Assembly (NCBI GenBank): GCA_051873875.1
Contig: JBJEFI010000046.1
Location: 1-14,540, forward strand
Direction of reading: 5' to 3'
From: JBJEFI01 sp051873875
GTDB taxonomy: Bacteria; Bacillota; Bacilli; Bacillales; Bacillaceae_G
Length of the DNA stretch: 14,540 nucleotides
Position 1 is the stretch's first letter, and the number at the start of each line of letters is the position of its first letter. The notes under the pieces are model-generated. The model had not been told where the DNA came from, ran no database searches, and saw only the letters and a list, made by a program, of their open reading frames with translations. The position numbers and the translations under genes were made by a program. This document shows positions 1 to 7,143 of this stretch, piece by piece.

Positions 1-2
1 TG

Positions 3-65
3 CTTTACTTCTGGCCGCAGCTTGAGACGAAAATCATGAACGAAGGCTGGGGATGTTTCAGTTAA
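3..65 (+). pseudogene. spoVR: spoVR fragment, truncated at an apparent insertion junction
   Basis: Reading from base 3 gives LYFWPQLETKIMNEGW followed by GCFS and a stop at 63-65. The FWPQ-ETKIMNEGW block is the conserved signature of SpoVR, a stage V sporulation protein involved in spore cortex formation. In the family, NEGW is normally followed by Ala-Ser/Thr-Tyr/Phe-Trp-His and then more than 200 further residues. Here the match ends at about base 50 and the frame closes four codons later. The fragment enters from outside the window on its 5' side. The break is abrupt, with no sign of gradual decay before it, which fits insertion of a mobile element within the gene. The missing 3' part is not in this window. 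Assignment rests on a short but distinctive motif recalled from the family. Confidence 0.72.
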
Positions 66-173
66 AGCGGTTGCTTTTATTAGGAAAGGCATACATATAG
101 AGATAATTTTATTAATAGAATATTTATTGGGATACATAATGGATCATTACAAATAAATAAATGGAAGAGAGAG

Positions 174-443
174 ATGAATTTGTATGTACATATACAGAAA
201 GAAATTATTGAAATTCTTGAAAAATGTAATGTTGTAATGTTTATTTCTTATTGGGATAACAATAAAAGAGCAATTGATTATTACAATAAACAAGATGGAT
301 TCTATACAAGTTACAACGATAATAGAGCAATTATCGCAAAAGCAACAACAGTTAAAGTCTATTCATTCATTGATAAAAGAGGCATAGCGAATAGTAACAT
401 TATGCTATACCTCTTATCTAAGGAGATTATTGTAGAGCTTTAA
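174..443 (+). CDS. Small hypothetical ORF, possible degenerate GNAT acetyltransferase fragment
   Basis: An 89-residue ORF starts at an ATG preceded by a purine-rich GGAAGAGAGAG stretch that could serve as a ribosome binding site. Residues 24-44 (VVMFISYWDNNKRAIDYYNKQ, then DGF) resemble the C-terminal GNAT signature in which an Asn-x-x-Ala-x-x-Tyr/Phe-Tyr-x-Lys-x-Gly-Phe segment packs against acetyl-CoA. The N-terminal beta-strands and the acetyl-CoA loop (R/QxxGxG/A) are missing, so it cannot be a working acetyltransferase. Its 3' end overlaps the convergent gene at 427 by 17 bp and also covers a hairpin that looks like that gene's terminator. It is best read as a remnant or a chance ORF in junk DNA next to the spoVR junction. 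Confidence 0.25.
   Translation: MNLYVHIQKEIIEILEKCNVVMFISYWDNNKRAIDYYNKQDGFYTSYNDNRAIIAKATTVKVYSFIDKRGIANSNIMLYLLSKEIIVEL
377..415 (-). terminator. Hairpin terminator downstream of the TrlF-type gene
   Basis: AAGAGGCATAGC (377-388) pairs with GCTATACCTCTT (404-415), 12 bp with one mismatch around a 15-nt loop. Read on the minus strand the hairpin ends in CTCTTTTATC, a short T-run, 12 bases past the stop of the minus-strand gene. This suits a Rho-independent terminator for that gene. It lies inside the + strand ORF at 174-443, which argues against that ORF being a real gene. Confidence 0.5.
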
Positions 444-3153
444 AGATTCTATAATACCTATTGCTTAGTGCTTCACTACCGCCTTCCATTACATCACACA
501 CAGCTTTTCTAACTTTTTTATCTTGTAATGCACCCGCAGCATTAACTCGAATCATGCCTCCAGCAAAGTTTAGGTGAATTATCATTTCTGCTGAACCATT
601 TACAGGAATATTGGGATTGTGAGTAACTACAATTATTTGTTGTTTTTTCTTAAGGTTGCGTAATCCTTTAACTATTAGATCTGTGATCCGTCGGGTGTCT
701 AAATCATCCTCAGGTTGATCTAAAATTAGTGGGGTATCATCTATTGATAATAAAAGTGATAACATCGCTGCAGTTCTTTGTCCAGCAGAACCAACTTCAA
801 TATTCTCTTCTTTTCCATTGATTTTTAATTTTAATGACACATGATCCTCAGGAAACCAAACCAACAATTTATCTATATCTTCTGGACTATCAGTATTTAA
901 TGAGTTTAAATGTTCTTTGAATTTTTTCGAATAACTTCCTTCTTCAAAATCAGTTGCAGTTTTTGATAATTTTTTAACCACCGCATTTCTAGATTCCCAT
1001 ATGTCTGTATGAAGGTTATATAATTCATGAACTATTCCACGTTGTGCATTGTCATTATCATCTCTTTCGCAAATATCACGGGCAAATGTTGTGCCTTCTT
1101 TACGTAATACTTTTCTTAGAGTTAATTCTGCATTAAATGAATCGCCTAGTTCAGATAAAATTATTCTTAAATCATCATTTTTTTCGTTCCATAGCTTAAG
1201 TATTTTTTTACGTTCATCTCTAAGAAACTTCTCATGTTGAAGAATGGAATCCCAAATATTATTCAAGTTTTGTTTTTCTTTTTGTAAACTTTCATTTAAG
1301 GTAGTGAAAGTCTCCAATTCTTTTAATAAGTTATTTTTATCACGTAAAAGCTTTTCATATGCTTGAGGATTTGTTTCTCCAGCTTCAATTAATTTCATTA
1401 CAAATGAATTATAATTCTGTTCGTTTTTATTCTTTTGTTCATTCCATGGTAGGTCTAGAATAGTTTTATCTAATTGATTTTTCAAATCCACCATTTTTTG
1501 ATTAAGTTTTCTGTATTCATCAATAGATTCATTCCAAATTTGTAAGTTTGCATTCAATATTTTTTGGGATGTTGAATCTAAAGCTTCAGTTACAGTTAGA
1601 GGAAGATCAATTTTTTGAAAATTGTCAAAAAATCCAATTAAGGATGAAACTTTTGTTGCAACATTTTCTTTCATCAGGTTCAATGAAGTTTCAGCATTTT
1701 TTGTTTTTTGATATTCGTTTAAAACTTCACTATGCCCCATGTCTTCAAATAATTTTAATTTGGCATCTGTGTCTTTTAACAAAAAATTAATTTCTGCTTC
1801 ACGTTTTAAGTTTTTATTTAAAGACCTAATTTTTCTTCTACATTCTAACCATTCGTCTTCAAGGCGTAATTTTTCCTGATTCCAAGTATTCTTATCAAAT
1901 TGGTTATCGATCAATTGTAAAAGTAAATCAGGGGTTTTAGTTAACTCATATAATTGTTTCTGACTATATAATCGAATAGGAAATCTTTTTGAAAGTTCAG
2001 TTGAGACACCTAAGGAGTTCCAGTTTCCGTTAGCGTCTTTTTCCAATTCAGTGATTTCATTATTATTCCAAACAAGAGTAATATCTCTTCCATCTTTTAC
2101 TAATTCGATTTTTATCTGAGTGTCATTTAGTAACATTCCAGTTTGTCCACGAGAATTGGAAACTTTTTTGAATTTTTCGAAGTCAGCTTGCAATGAAGTA
2201 GGAAGCTCTTCTTCTTTATTTAAAACAATTCTTAGAAATTCTAAAATACTAGATTTTCCAGATCCCCTTCCACCTATAATTGTAGAAAACCAAGGACTAA
2301 AATTAATTTTTAATGGCTGCTGACCTCTTCCTGCTTTTGAAGAATTTTTCACTTCTATATGTTTAATAAAATATCGTGTTGATAAATTATTGGGGTTAGA
2401 CAGACCTTTACCGCTATGTATAACTCCATCTTCTCCATCATGAAGAGCTAATTTAAGGGCTTCTAAGTTAGGTTTTTGCATTTTTACCCATGTAAAATCA
2501 GTTCCTATTTGATCAGGTCTATGACTATCTGAGCCAGCAACTTCTGTAAGTTGCATTTTTAATTCATTATAAATTGTGGGCTTTGTGAATGTTAAATCGC
2601 ATACCTGCATTGATAGTAAGCCCTCACATTTTAAGTATTGTCTTAGTGTATTACCTGAAGTTTCTTTGAATAATCCTGCTTCTTTGTCAACGTGTGCTGG
2701 AATAGCAAGACCATTATTATTTGTAATTATTTCTACAACTTGAGCAAAAGTCTTTTCCGTAGTTTGATCTGTCTTGCCAAATTCATCATTGTACCCAGCT
2801 AATGTCAGTACGCGACTGATATGCTGACTTGTTGTATTTTTATCGAAAATAGCCAGTAAGTGTATTCCGCCATGTACGCTGATTTCTAAGCCAGGAAATA
2901 TATGTAATGGTCTGAATCCTTCTATATTTTCATTTTCCATCTCAAGAATAGTTTGATTAAGAATATCAACCCATGCTCCAGAATTGTGATCAGTAACTGC
3001 TACACAATCAATTTCTTTTTCCATATAGTTTAATAACCATTCTTTTGGAGAAATATTAATTAGGGTAGCCTGATCAGGTCCCTTTCCATAGTCATGAGAG
3101 GCGGGTGTATGGGTGTGGAAATCAAATTTCCACCATTTTGCTCCAGTAATCAT
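427..3153 (-). CDS. TrlF-type PHP-domain / SMC-like AAA ATPase
   Basis: This 908-residue protein has two parts. Residues about 8-215 form a PHP metal-dependent phosphoesterase domain with H13-x-H15, D55-H56-N57, E90, H154 and D209-x-H211, the expected metal ligands. From about 265 comes an ABC/SMC-type ATPase: Walker A GGRGSGKSS at 294-302, a long Lys/Glu/Asn-rich coiled coil over about 430-730, an ABC signature-like SAGQRTAA, Walker B LILDQPEDDLD, and a switch histidine in VVTHNPNIP near the C-terminus. This matches what databases call TrlF family AAA-like ATPase. All catalytic motifs look intact, so it is probably active as a cytoplasmic nucleotide-driven phosphoesterase or nuclease; the substrate is unknown. 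The start follows AAAGGAG with six bases of spacing. It stands alone between an island junction and a recombinase gene, a typical place for a single-gene defence system, but that role is inferred. The repeat TTTACTATA (3185-3193 and 3227-3235) lies in its upstream region. Confidence 0.9.
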   Translation of the reverse strand: MITGAKWWKFDFHTHTPASHDYGKGPDQATLINISPKEWLLNYMEKEIDCVAVTDHNSGAWVDILNQTILEMENENIEGFRPLHIFPGLEISVHGGIHLLAIFDKNTTSQHISRVLTLAGYNDEFGKTDQTTEKTFAQVVEIITNNNGLAIPAHVDKEAGLFKETSGNTLRQYLKCEGLLSMQVCDLTFTKPTIYNELKMQLTEVAGSDSHRPDQIGTDFTWVKMQKPNLEALKLALHDGEDGVIHSGKGLSNPNNLSTRYFIKHIEVKNSSKAGRGQQPLKINFSPWFSTIIGGRGSGKSSILEFLRIVLNKEEELPTSLQADFEKFKKVSNSRGQTGMLLNDTQIKIELVKDGRDITLVWNNNEITELEKDANGNWNSLGVSTELSKRFPIRLYSQKQLYELTKTPDLLLQLIDNQFDKNTWNQEKLRLEDEWLECRRKIRSLNKNLKREAEINFLLKDTDAKLKLFEDMGHSEVLNEYQKTKNAETSLNLMKENVATKVSSLIGFFDNFQKIDLPLTVTEALDSTSQKILNANLQIWNESIDEYRKLNQKMVDLKNQLDKTILDLPWNEQKNKNEQNYNSFVMKLIEAGETNPQAYEKLLRDKNNLLKELETFTTLNESLQKEKQNLNNIWDSILQHEKFLRDERKKILKLWNEKNDDLRIILSELGDSFNAELTLRKVLRKEGTTFARDICERDDNDNAQRGIVHELYNLHTDIWESRNAVVKKLSKTATDFEEGSYSKKFKEHLNSLNTDSPEDIDKLLVWFPEDHVSLKLKINGKEENIEVGSAGQRTAAMLSLLLSIDDTPLILDQPEDDLDTRRITDLIVKGLRNLKKKQQIIVVTHNPNIPVNGSAEMIIHLNFAGGMIRVNAAGALQDKKVRKAVCDVMEGGSEALSNRYYRIFKALQ

Positions 3154-3612
3154 AAAAAACTCCTTTAAAATTTTATGAATCTATTTTACTATAAAAAAAA
3201 GGAAATATGTTATGGAAATAGAAAACTTTACTATATTTTGTGTATTTATGGGTATTGTATGTAGTTTGAGCACTTTATAACTAAAAATTTAACTGCTTTC
3301 TAAACAGCATTTGATACAAGGGTTTTTACAAAAGATGAAATTAGATAAAATTTTTGGATAATTAAGAGTGGCTACTTACTGAATTTATAAGCAAATCAAT
3401 TTTTGAATGCTATCTTCCGAGTGTAACAAGAGTTACTGGTTTTAAAACAAAATAGTAAAGTCAAATTCTTTACGCTATTAATAGAACAAGGTAAGGAATA
3501 ACATCCCTGATTTTAAATTTTCTATTTTTACCACGCTTGGCTGCTTGGCATAATTCACAAAAAAATCCTTAAGAGTTCCTCTTAAGGATAAAGGTCTTTT
3601 AAAATTTATAAA
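3154..3612. other. Intergenic region with a short coding remnant
   Basis: No intact gene is seen in this AT-rich stretch. The right part of the TrlF-type gene's leader carries two copies of TTTACTATA 42 bp apart (TATAGTAAA on the minus strand). On the minus strand, 3557 down to 3470 reads as about 28 open codons (including CQAAKRGKNRKFKIRDVIPY) ending in a stop. Its protein-like composition suggests the tail of a lost gene, which I do not recognise. The terminator at 3559-3589 sits at the right end. The region may mark a seam between two separately acquired segments. Confidence 0.4.
3559..3589 (-). terminator. Rho-independent terminator of the minus-strand recombinase
   Basis: ATCCTTAAGAG (3565-3575) and CTCTTAAGGAT (3579-3589) are perfect 11-bp inverted arms around a 3-nt loop. 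On the minus strand the hairpin is followed directly by seven T residues (complement of 3559-3565). It lies 24 bp past the recombinase stop codon. Confidence 0.8.
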
Positions 3613-5073
3613 TTAAATAAGATGAATATTTATAAGTTTGTCACTGTAAACAACAATTTTCTTAATTACTTCTTTCAGTAACCTCTTTGCTTCAGGAACA
3701 GGTAGTTCATCAAGAGCATCTGCAACGTTTCTAATCCTATCCTTCATTTCCTTTTCAATTTTTTCTATGTCAAACTCATTTGTTTCCTGGTTATCTAATT
3801 CCTCCAACAACTGATCTAACTGCTTCTTTTCAATTTCTAAATCGGTTAACTCAATAAATCCCGCAGTATAAGCCTCCACTTTACGTTTATAACGTTTTTT
3901 GGCTGTTTGTATTTTTTGCTGAATGGTGGTTGATGTTACTGTATCGGGCTTTTGTATAATAGCTGGTGTGTATGTAGCCCCTAATGATAATTCTTTGGAT
4001 AGTGTATGAAGGCTTTCTTTCACTAATTGTTCCAGTTCTTTGGCTCGATACACTTTACTTGTGCAGCTGCCACGATTTTTATTGGCTGAACATCGATACA
4101 CTCCGTATTTCTTTCCTTTAGGTCCAGCAGTATCATGACTCATTCCACCTCCGCACTGTCCACATTTGAGCAGTCCACTTAATAAATAAGTGCTCCTTTG
4201 TGATCTTGGCGGCAACTTTCGCTCATTCATTTTTTCTTGTGCTTGTTCCCAGAGTTCTGAAGAGATTATCGCTTCATGCGTGTTTTCTTGGATAATCCAC
4301 TTTTCCACATCTTTTATTTCTCTCTTTTTGGAAGCTCCATTCACTCTATTCCAGATGGTTGTCCCTTTGTATACAGGATTGGTCAGTATTAATTTGATCG
4401 TCCGATTCCACCAAGCTTTTCCTGATCGTGTAGGTATTCCTTCTTCATTTAATAGCTTGGCTATGGCGAAGAGGCCAAGATGCTCTTCCAGATATAAATG
4501 AAATATCCGTTTGACGATTGGAGCTTCTTCTTTGTTTACCTGTAAACATTTATCCACTAATGAGTAACCGTAGGGTGCTTGTGTTAGCCACTGTCCTTTT
4601 TGAGCGGCGTGAAACATATTGTCAATCACTCGTTCTCGGATTCTTTCACGTTCAAATTCAGCCACTGCTCCAAGCACTTGTAGGGTTAGACGCCCTGATG
4701 GTGTGTTTGTATCAAAGCTCTCGGAAATGGATATAAACGCAACGTTATGTTCTGTAAATGTTTCAATCATGTCTAATAGGTCTTTTAGTTTTCGGCTAAA
4801 GCGATCGAGCTTTGTCACGATAACTTTTGAAATCTGGTCGGACTTTACTGCTTCCAATAAAGCATTCATTTGTGGCCTGTTTAAATCTTTTGCTGAATAG
4901 CCTTCATCTTTGTAATGTCGAATTGGTTGAGTAATTTCTAGGGCATGGAGGTAGGATTTTAATCGGGAATATTGTTCATCCAATGAAAGGCCTTCTCTGG
5001 CTTGTTCATCCGTGGATACCCGTGTATAAAGGGCAATGTCACGTACATCATTTTCTTTTGGTTGATTAAACAT
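3613..5073 (-). CDS. Large serine recombinase (first of three)
   Basis: This is a 486-residue site-specific recombinase of the resolvase/invertase superfamily, large serine (integrase) type. The catalytic domain spans about 12-155, with nucleophile S20 in ALYTRVSTDEQ, KLDRFSR at 88-94 and TPSGRL at 124-129. A 'Recombinase' domain follows at about 165-280 (QAPYGY, then ILTNPVYKG). A zinc ribbon has C304-x2-C307 and C328/C337, and a C-terminal coiled coil lies at about 380-460. All landmarks are intact. An upstream in-frame ATG exists at 5088, but the ATG at 5073 has GGGGGAA six bases before it and is preferred. It is transcribed away from the other two recombinases, across a 106-bp spacer from a small + strand ORF. 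Proteins of this type insert and excise phages, integrative elements and sporulation-gene interrupting elements. Whether it acts on the spoVR junction is unknown. Confidence 0.93.
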   Translation of the reverse strand: MFNQPKENDVRDIALYTRVSTDEQAREGLSLDEQYSRLKSYLHALEITQPIRHYKDEGYSAKDLNRPQMNALLEAVKSDQISKVIVTKLDRFSRKLKDLLDMIETFTEHNVAFISISESFDTNTPSGRLTLQVLGAVAEFERERIRERVIDNMFHAAQKGQWLTQAPYGYSLVDKCLQVNKEEAPIVKRIFHLYLEEHLGLFAIAKLLNEEGIPTRSGKAWWNRTIKLILTNPVYKGTTIWNRVNGASKKREIKDVEKWIIQENTHEAIISSELWEQAQEKMNERKLPPRSQRSTYLLSGLLKCGQCGGGMSHDTAGPKGKKYGVYRCSANKNRGSCTSKVYRAKELEQLVKESLHTLSKELSLGATYTPAIIQKPDTVTSTTIQQKIQTAKKRYKRKVEAYTAGFIELTDLEIEKKQLDQLLEELDNQETNEFDIEKIEKEMKDRIRNVADALDELPVPEAKRLLKEVIKKIVVYSDKLINIHLI

Positions 5074-5098
5074 GGGTAATTCCCCCATTCTCTAGTCC

Positions 5099-5104
5099 AT
5101 TATA
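5099..5104 (-). promoter_or_regulatory. Probable -10 box of the minus-strand recombinase
   Basis: The minus strand carries a perfect TATAAT here, about 25 bp upstream of the preferred start codon. A weak TTTCAT lies 18 bp further upstream as a possible -35 box. The promoter sits in the short divergent spacer shared with the small gene starting at 5180. Confidence 0.4.
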
Positions 5105-5179
5105 TGTGTGAAAACTTTAGTTATGAAAAAGGGATAGCTCTACATTACAGTTGCATAAAGTGTACAAAGGGGGATTTGT

Positions 5180-5407
5180 ATGCTTGCTTCTGATAAAATG
5201 CGCGTCCAATTTTTTATTGAAAATCAACTGTTTAGTACTGTTGAAGAGTTATCTCCAACTACTCGAAAAGCCATGCGATTAAAGTGGCAGCAGTGGGAAG
5301 AGAAGGTTTGGGAGCAATCGTTCACTACCTTAATGAATCAACTGGATCCAAGCTGTTCGTTAAAAGTGAAACTTCTTAAACAGTCCAACCCTACATCTTT
5401 AGAATAA
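5180..5407 (+). CDS. Small hypothetical protein in the recombination module
   Basis: A 75-residue ORF with a strong ribosome binding site (AAAGGGGG, six bases before the ATG). I do not recognise the family. The sequence is mostly helical in character, with a basic and aromatic middle (TTRKAMRLKWQQWEEKVWEQ) and no signal peptide or membrane segment. It is divergent from the minus-strand recombinase and lies upstream of a second small gene and two more recombinases, separated from them by a repeat-rich spacer. Position and size suit a recombination directionality factor, a repressor of the module, or another accessory DNA-binding protein; this is inference from context only. Confidence 0.6.
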   Translation: MLASDKMRVQFFIENQLFSTVEELSPTTRKAMRLKWQQWEEKVWEQSFTTLMNQLDPSCSLKVKLLKQSNPTSLE

Positions 5408-5424
5408 AGCAACTCAGATTTTAT

Positions 5425-5460
5425 ATTCATTTAAATAAACAAATGTTCATTTAAATGAAT
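5425..5460. repeat. Paired direct and inverted repeats upstream of the recombinase operon
   Basis: ATTCATTTAAAT (5425-5436) and ATTTAAATGAAT (5449-5460) are perfect 12-bp inverted arms with a 12-nt centre. In addition TTCATTTAAAT is directly repeated at 5426-5436 and 5446-5456, exactly 20 bp apart (about two helical turns), and the right copy is itself part of the 14-bp palindrome TTCATTTAAATGAA (5446-5459). This looks like a double operator or accessory recombination site controlling the genes that follow. Confidence 0.6.
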
Positions 5461-5503
5461 ACTCATCTTTTTTTGGGACATGCTAAATCCCAAGGAAGGT
5501 GTG

Positions 5504-5665
5504 ATGACTATGGGCAGGAAGAAAAAGGACAAAAAACCTCTAGTGTTTGACTCGGTACAAATACAGTATCAGCCTCAAGTGGAAAGAGAATGGTTAAACC
5601 TACTTTCGGATTGGGTCATTCTTGAATTGAATAAACAGATTAAAGGAGGCCAAGAAAAAGAATGA
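5504..5665 (+). CDS. Very small hypothetical protein translationally coupled to a recombinase
   Basis: An ORF of about 53 residues (MTMGRKKKDKKPLVFDSVQI onward) with a strongly basic N-terminus. AAGGAAGG (5492-5499) points to a start at 5504 or 5510. The in-frame ATG at 5480 lies upstream of that site and has no good ribosome binding site of its own. The stop overlaps the next start as ATGA (5662-5665), a classic sign of translational coupling, which supports the ORF being real. Family unknown. A basic tail plus a short helical C-terminus suits a nucleic-acid-binding cofactor of the recombinase that follows, such as a directionality factor. That role is a guess from position. Confidence 0.65.
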   Translation: MTMGRKKKDKKPLVFDSVQIQYQPQVEREWLNLLSDWVILELNKQIKGGQEKE

Positions 5666-7143
5666 CTCGTACGGTCATTTATTCAAGACAATCGTTAGAT
5701 GATGAAAAACAAAAGAACTCAACGGCAGTACAGAAAGCAAAATGCCTGCAATATGCACAGAAACATGGATGGCTTGTCCACGAATATTTAAATGAAGGGC
5801 AAAAATCAGCACGATTGACAACTATTGATGAACGACCTGCGATAACGAGGCTGTTATTTGAGGCGGCTAAAGGAAATATAACGAGGTTAATCGTTTATAA
5901 ACGTGATCGTTTAGCCAGAAATGTAGAGCAATATATGAAGATCTTACATCAATTGCAGAAAGCCAAAGTCGCTATTTTCTTTGCTGCTGATAATGAGCCG
6001 CCTCTTATGACAGGTCCGATTGGGGAATTCATTGAAGTAATATTGGCGGGATTGGCACAGCAAGAAGGCGAAAATATCCATAGGAGACAGAGAGAAACAA
6101 GGCAACACCTAATGAGCAAAGGATTGAAACCTGGGGGAAAAATGCATTATGGATATGTAACTGAGAATAAAGTGATAAAAAAGGTACAAGAAGAAGCGGA
6201 GATTATCGAGGAAATCTATATGCGGTTCATTAGGTGCTGGAGTATAAATAAAGACCTAAAGGAAATTGTTCATGCCATGAATCAAGTAAGTCCACTAATA
6301 ATGAATGAAACAAGAGTTATTAAGGAAACAGGAAAAAGCATCATTACTGACACTCATGTGAATTCCCAAAAAATAAAAGAAATTATTCCCCGACCTATTC
6401 ATCGGGGGTATTTAGTGCAGAAAGAAGGTGGAGAAACGTATCCTTATCAAAATGAGGACTGGCGTATTGTAAGTGATCAAGTTTGGACAGAGGCTAATGA
6501 ATATTTAGAAGCGCTTGGTTTTAAACCTAAGGAAGAGAGTGAAGAAAAGTATGTTCCTCATTTGGTAAATAAAGTTGTATGTGGAAAATGTTCAGATAGT
6601 GGGCCAAACAGAAGGTTGTTCAATACGAGAACAAAATATTACGTCTGTCCAGATTGCAATCGAAAACTTCATATAGAGGACTTTGACCGTTTTGTTTTAG
6701 ATCAAACCATTCAACATCTTCAGTCCTTTGCAGTTGAGAATATGGACAGCATTCAGAAAATCATTGAACATTACTTTCTATACAATCCCGAGAAAGATGA
6801 AAAAGAATTGAAAACGAATCTGAGTGCAATTGAACGAGCCATTCAAAAGCAAGTAATGGAGAACATTAACGGGAGTGAATGCTTAGAATCGGAAAACTTA
6901 AATACCCTTGTTGAAAACTATAAAGACATTCTTAAAAGTTTAAAAGCAAAACAAGAAGAAATCTTTCAGCTTCGGCACAGTCTTTCTAAAGGGCAAGGAT
7001 CTACTTTTATATATTCTCTCCAAAGGAGTACTCTCCAGTCCTTCGAAGAAGATATCCTTTTTGGGACAATAAAAGAAGTGGTGTATGCCAATGAGGCTCA
7101 AATCCACTATTTAAATGAAGAAGGGAAACCTCATGAAGAATAA
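5662..7143 (+). CDS. Large serine recombinase (second of three)
   Basis: A 493-residue recombinase. The N-terminal resolvase fold has nucleophile S11 in VIYSRQSLDDE, YKRDRLARN at 79-87 and GPIGEF around 118-123. The Recombinase domain lies at about 160-285 (HYGYVTEN, then IPRPIHRGYLV in place of the more usual LTNPxYxG). A zinc ribbon is formed by C307-x2-C310 and C329-x2-C332, and a coiled-coil tail follows at about 380-450. The YSRQS catalytic motif, the odd IPRPIHRG segment and the lack of a standard TP-S/T-GR turn set it apart from the minus-strand recombinase, so it is a different subfamily and not a duplicate. A Shine-Dalgarno AAAGGAGG lies within the upstream small ORF. Its 3' end overlaps the next recombinase by 11 bp, so both are likely made together and may act as a pair, as CcrA and CcrB do in staphylococcal cassettes (analogy only). 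Confidence 0.92.
   Translation: MTRTVIYSRQSLDDEKQKNSTAVQKAKCLQYAQKHGWLVHEYLNEGQKSARLTTIDERPAITRLLFEAAKGNITRLIVYKRDRLARNVEQYMKILHQLQKAKVAIFFAADNEPPLMTGPIGEFIEVILAGLAQQEGENIHRRQRETRQHLMSKGLKPGGKMHYGYVTENKVIKKVQEEAEIIEEIYMRFIRCWSINKDLKEIVHAMNQVSPLIMNETRVIKETGKSIITDTHVNSQKIKEIIPRPIHRGYLVQKEGGETYPYQNEDWRIVSDQVWTEANEYLEALGFKPKEESEEKYVPHLVNKVVCGKCSDSGPNRRLFNTRTKYYVCPDCNRKLHIEDFDRFVLDQTIQHLQSFAVENMDSIQKIIEHYFLYNPEKDEKELKTNLSAIERAIQKQVMENINGSECLESENLNTLVENYKDILKSLKAKQEEIFQLRHSLSKGQGSTFIYSLQRSTLQSFEEDILFGTIKEVVYANEAQIHYLNEEGKPHEE

Noticed and set aside
1548..1790. + strand ORF of 80 codons inside the TrlF-type gene
   Set aside because: Lies wholly within the coiled-coil coding region on the other strand, has no ribosome binding site and low-complexity composition; a shadow frame.
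4190..4900. Several + strand ORFs opposite the minus-strand recombinase
   Set aside because: All are antisense to an intact recombinase with clear catalytic motifs; no independent coding evidence.
5425..5460. Terminator for the small gene at 5180-5407
   Set aside because: The stem is AT-only at its core and the T-run is about 8 bases away; the direct repeat phasing fits a binding site better, though a terminator role cannot be excluded.
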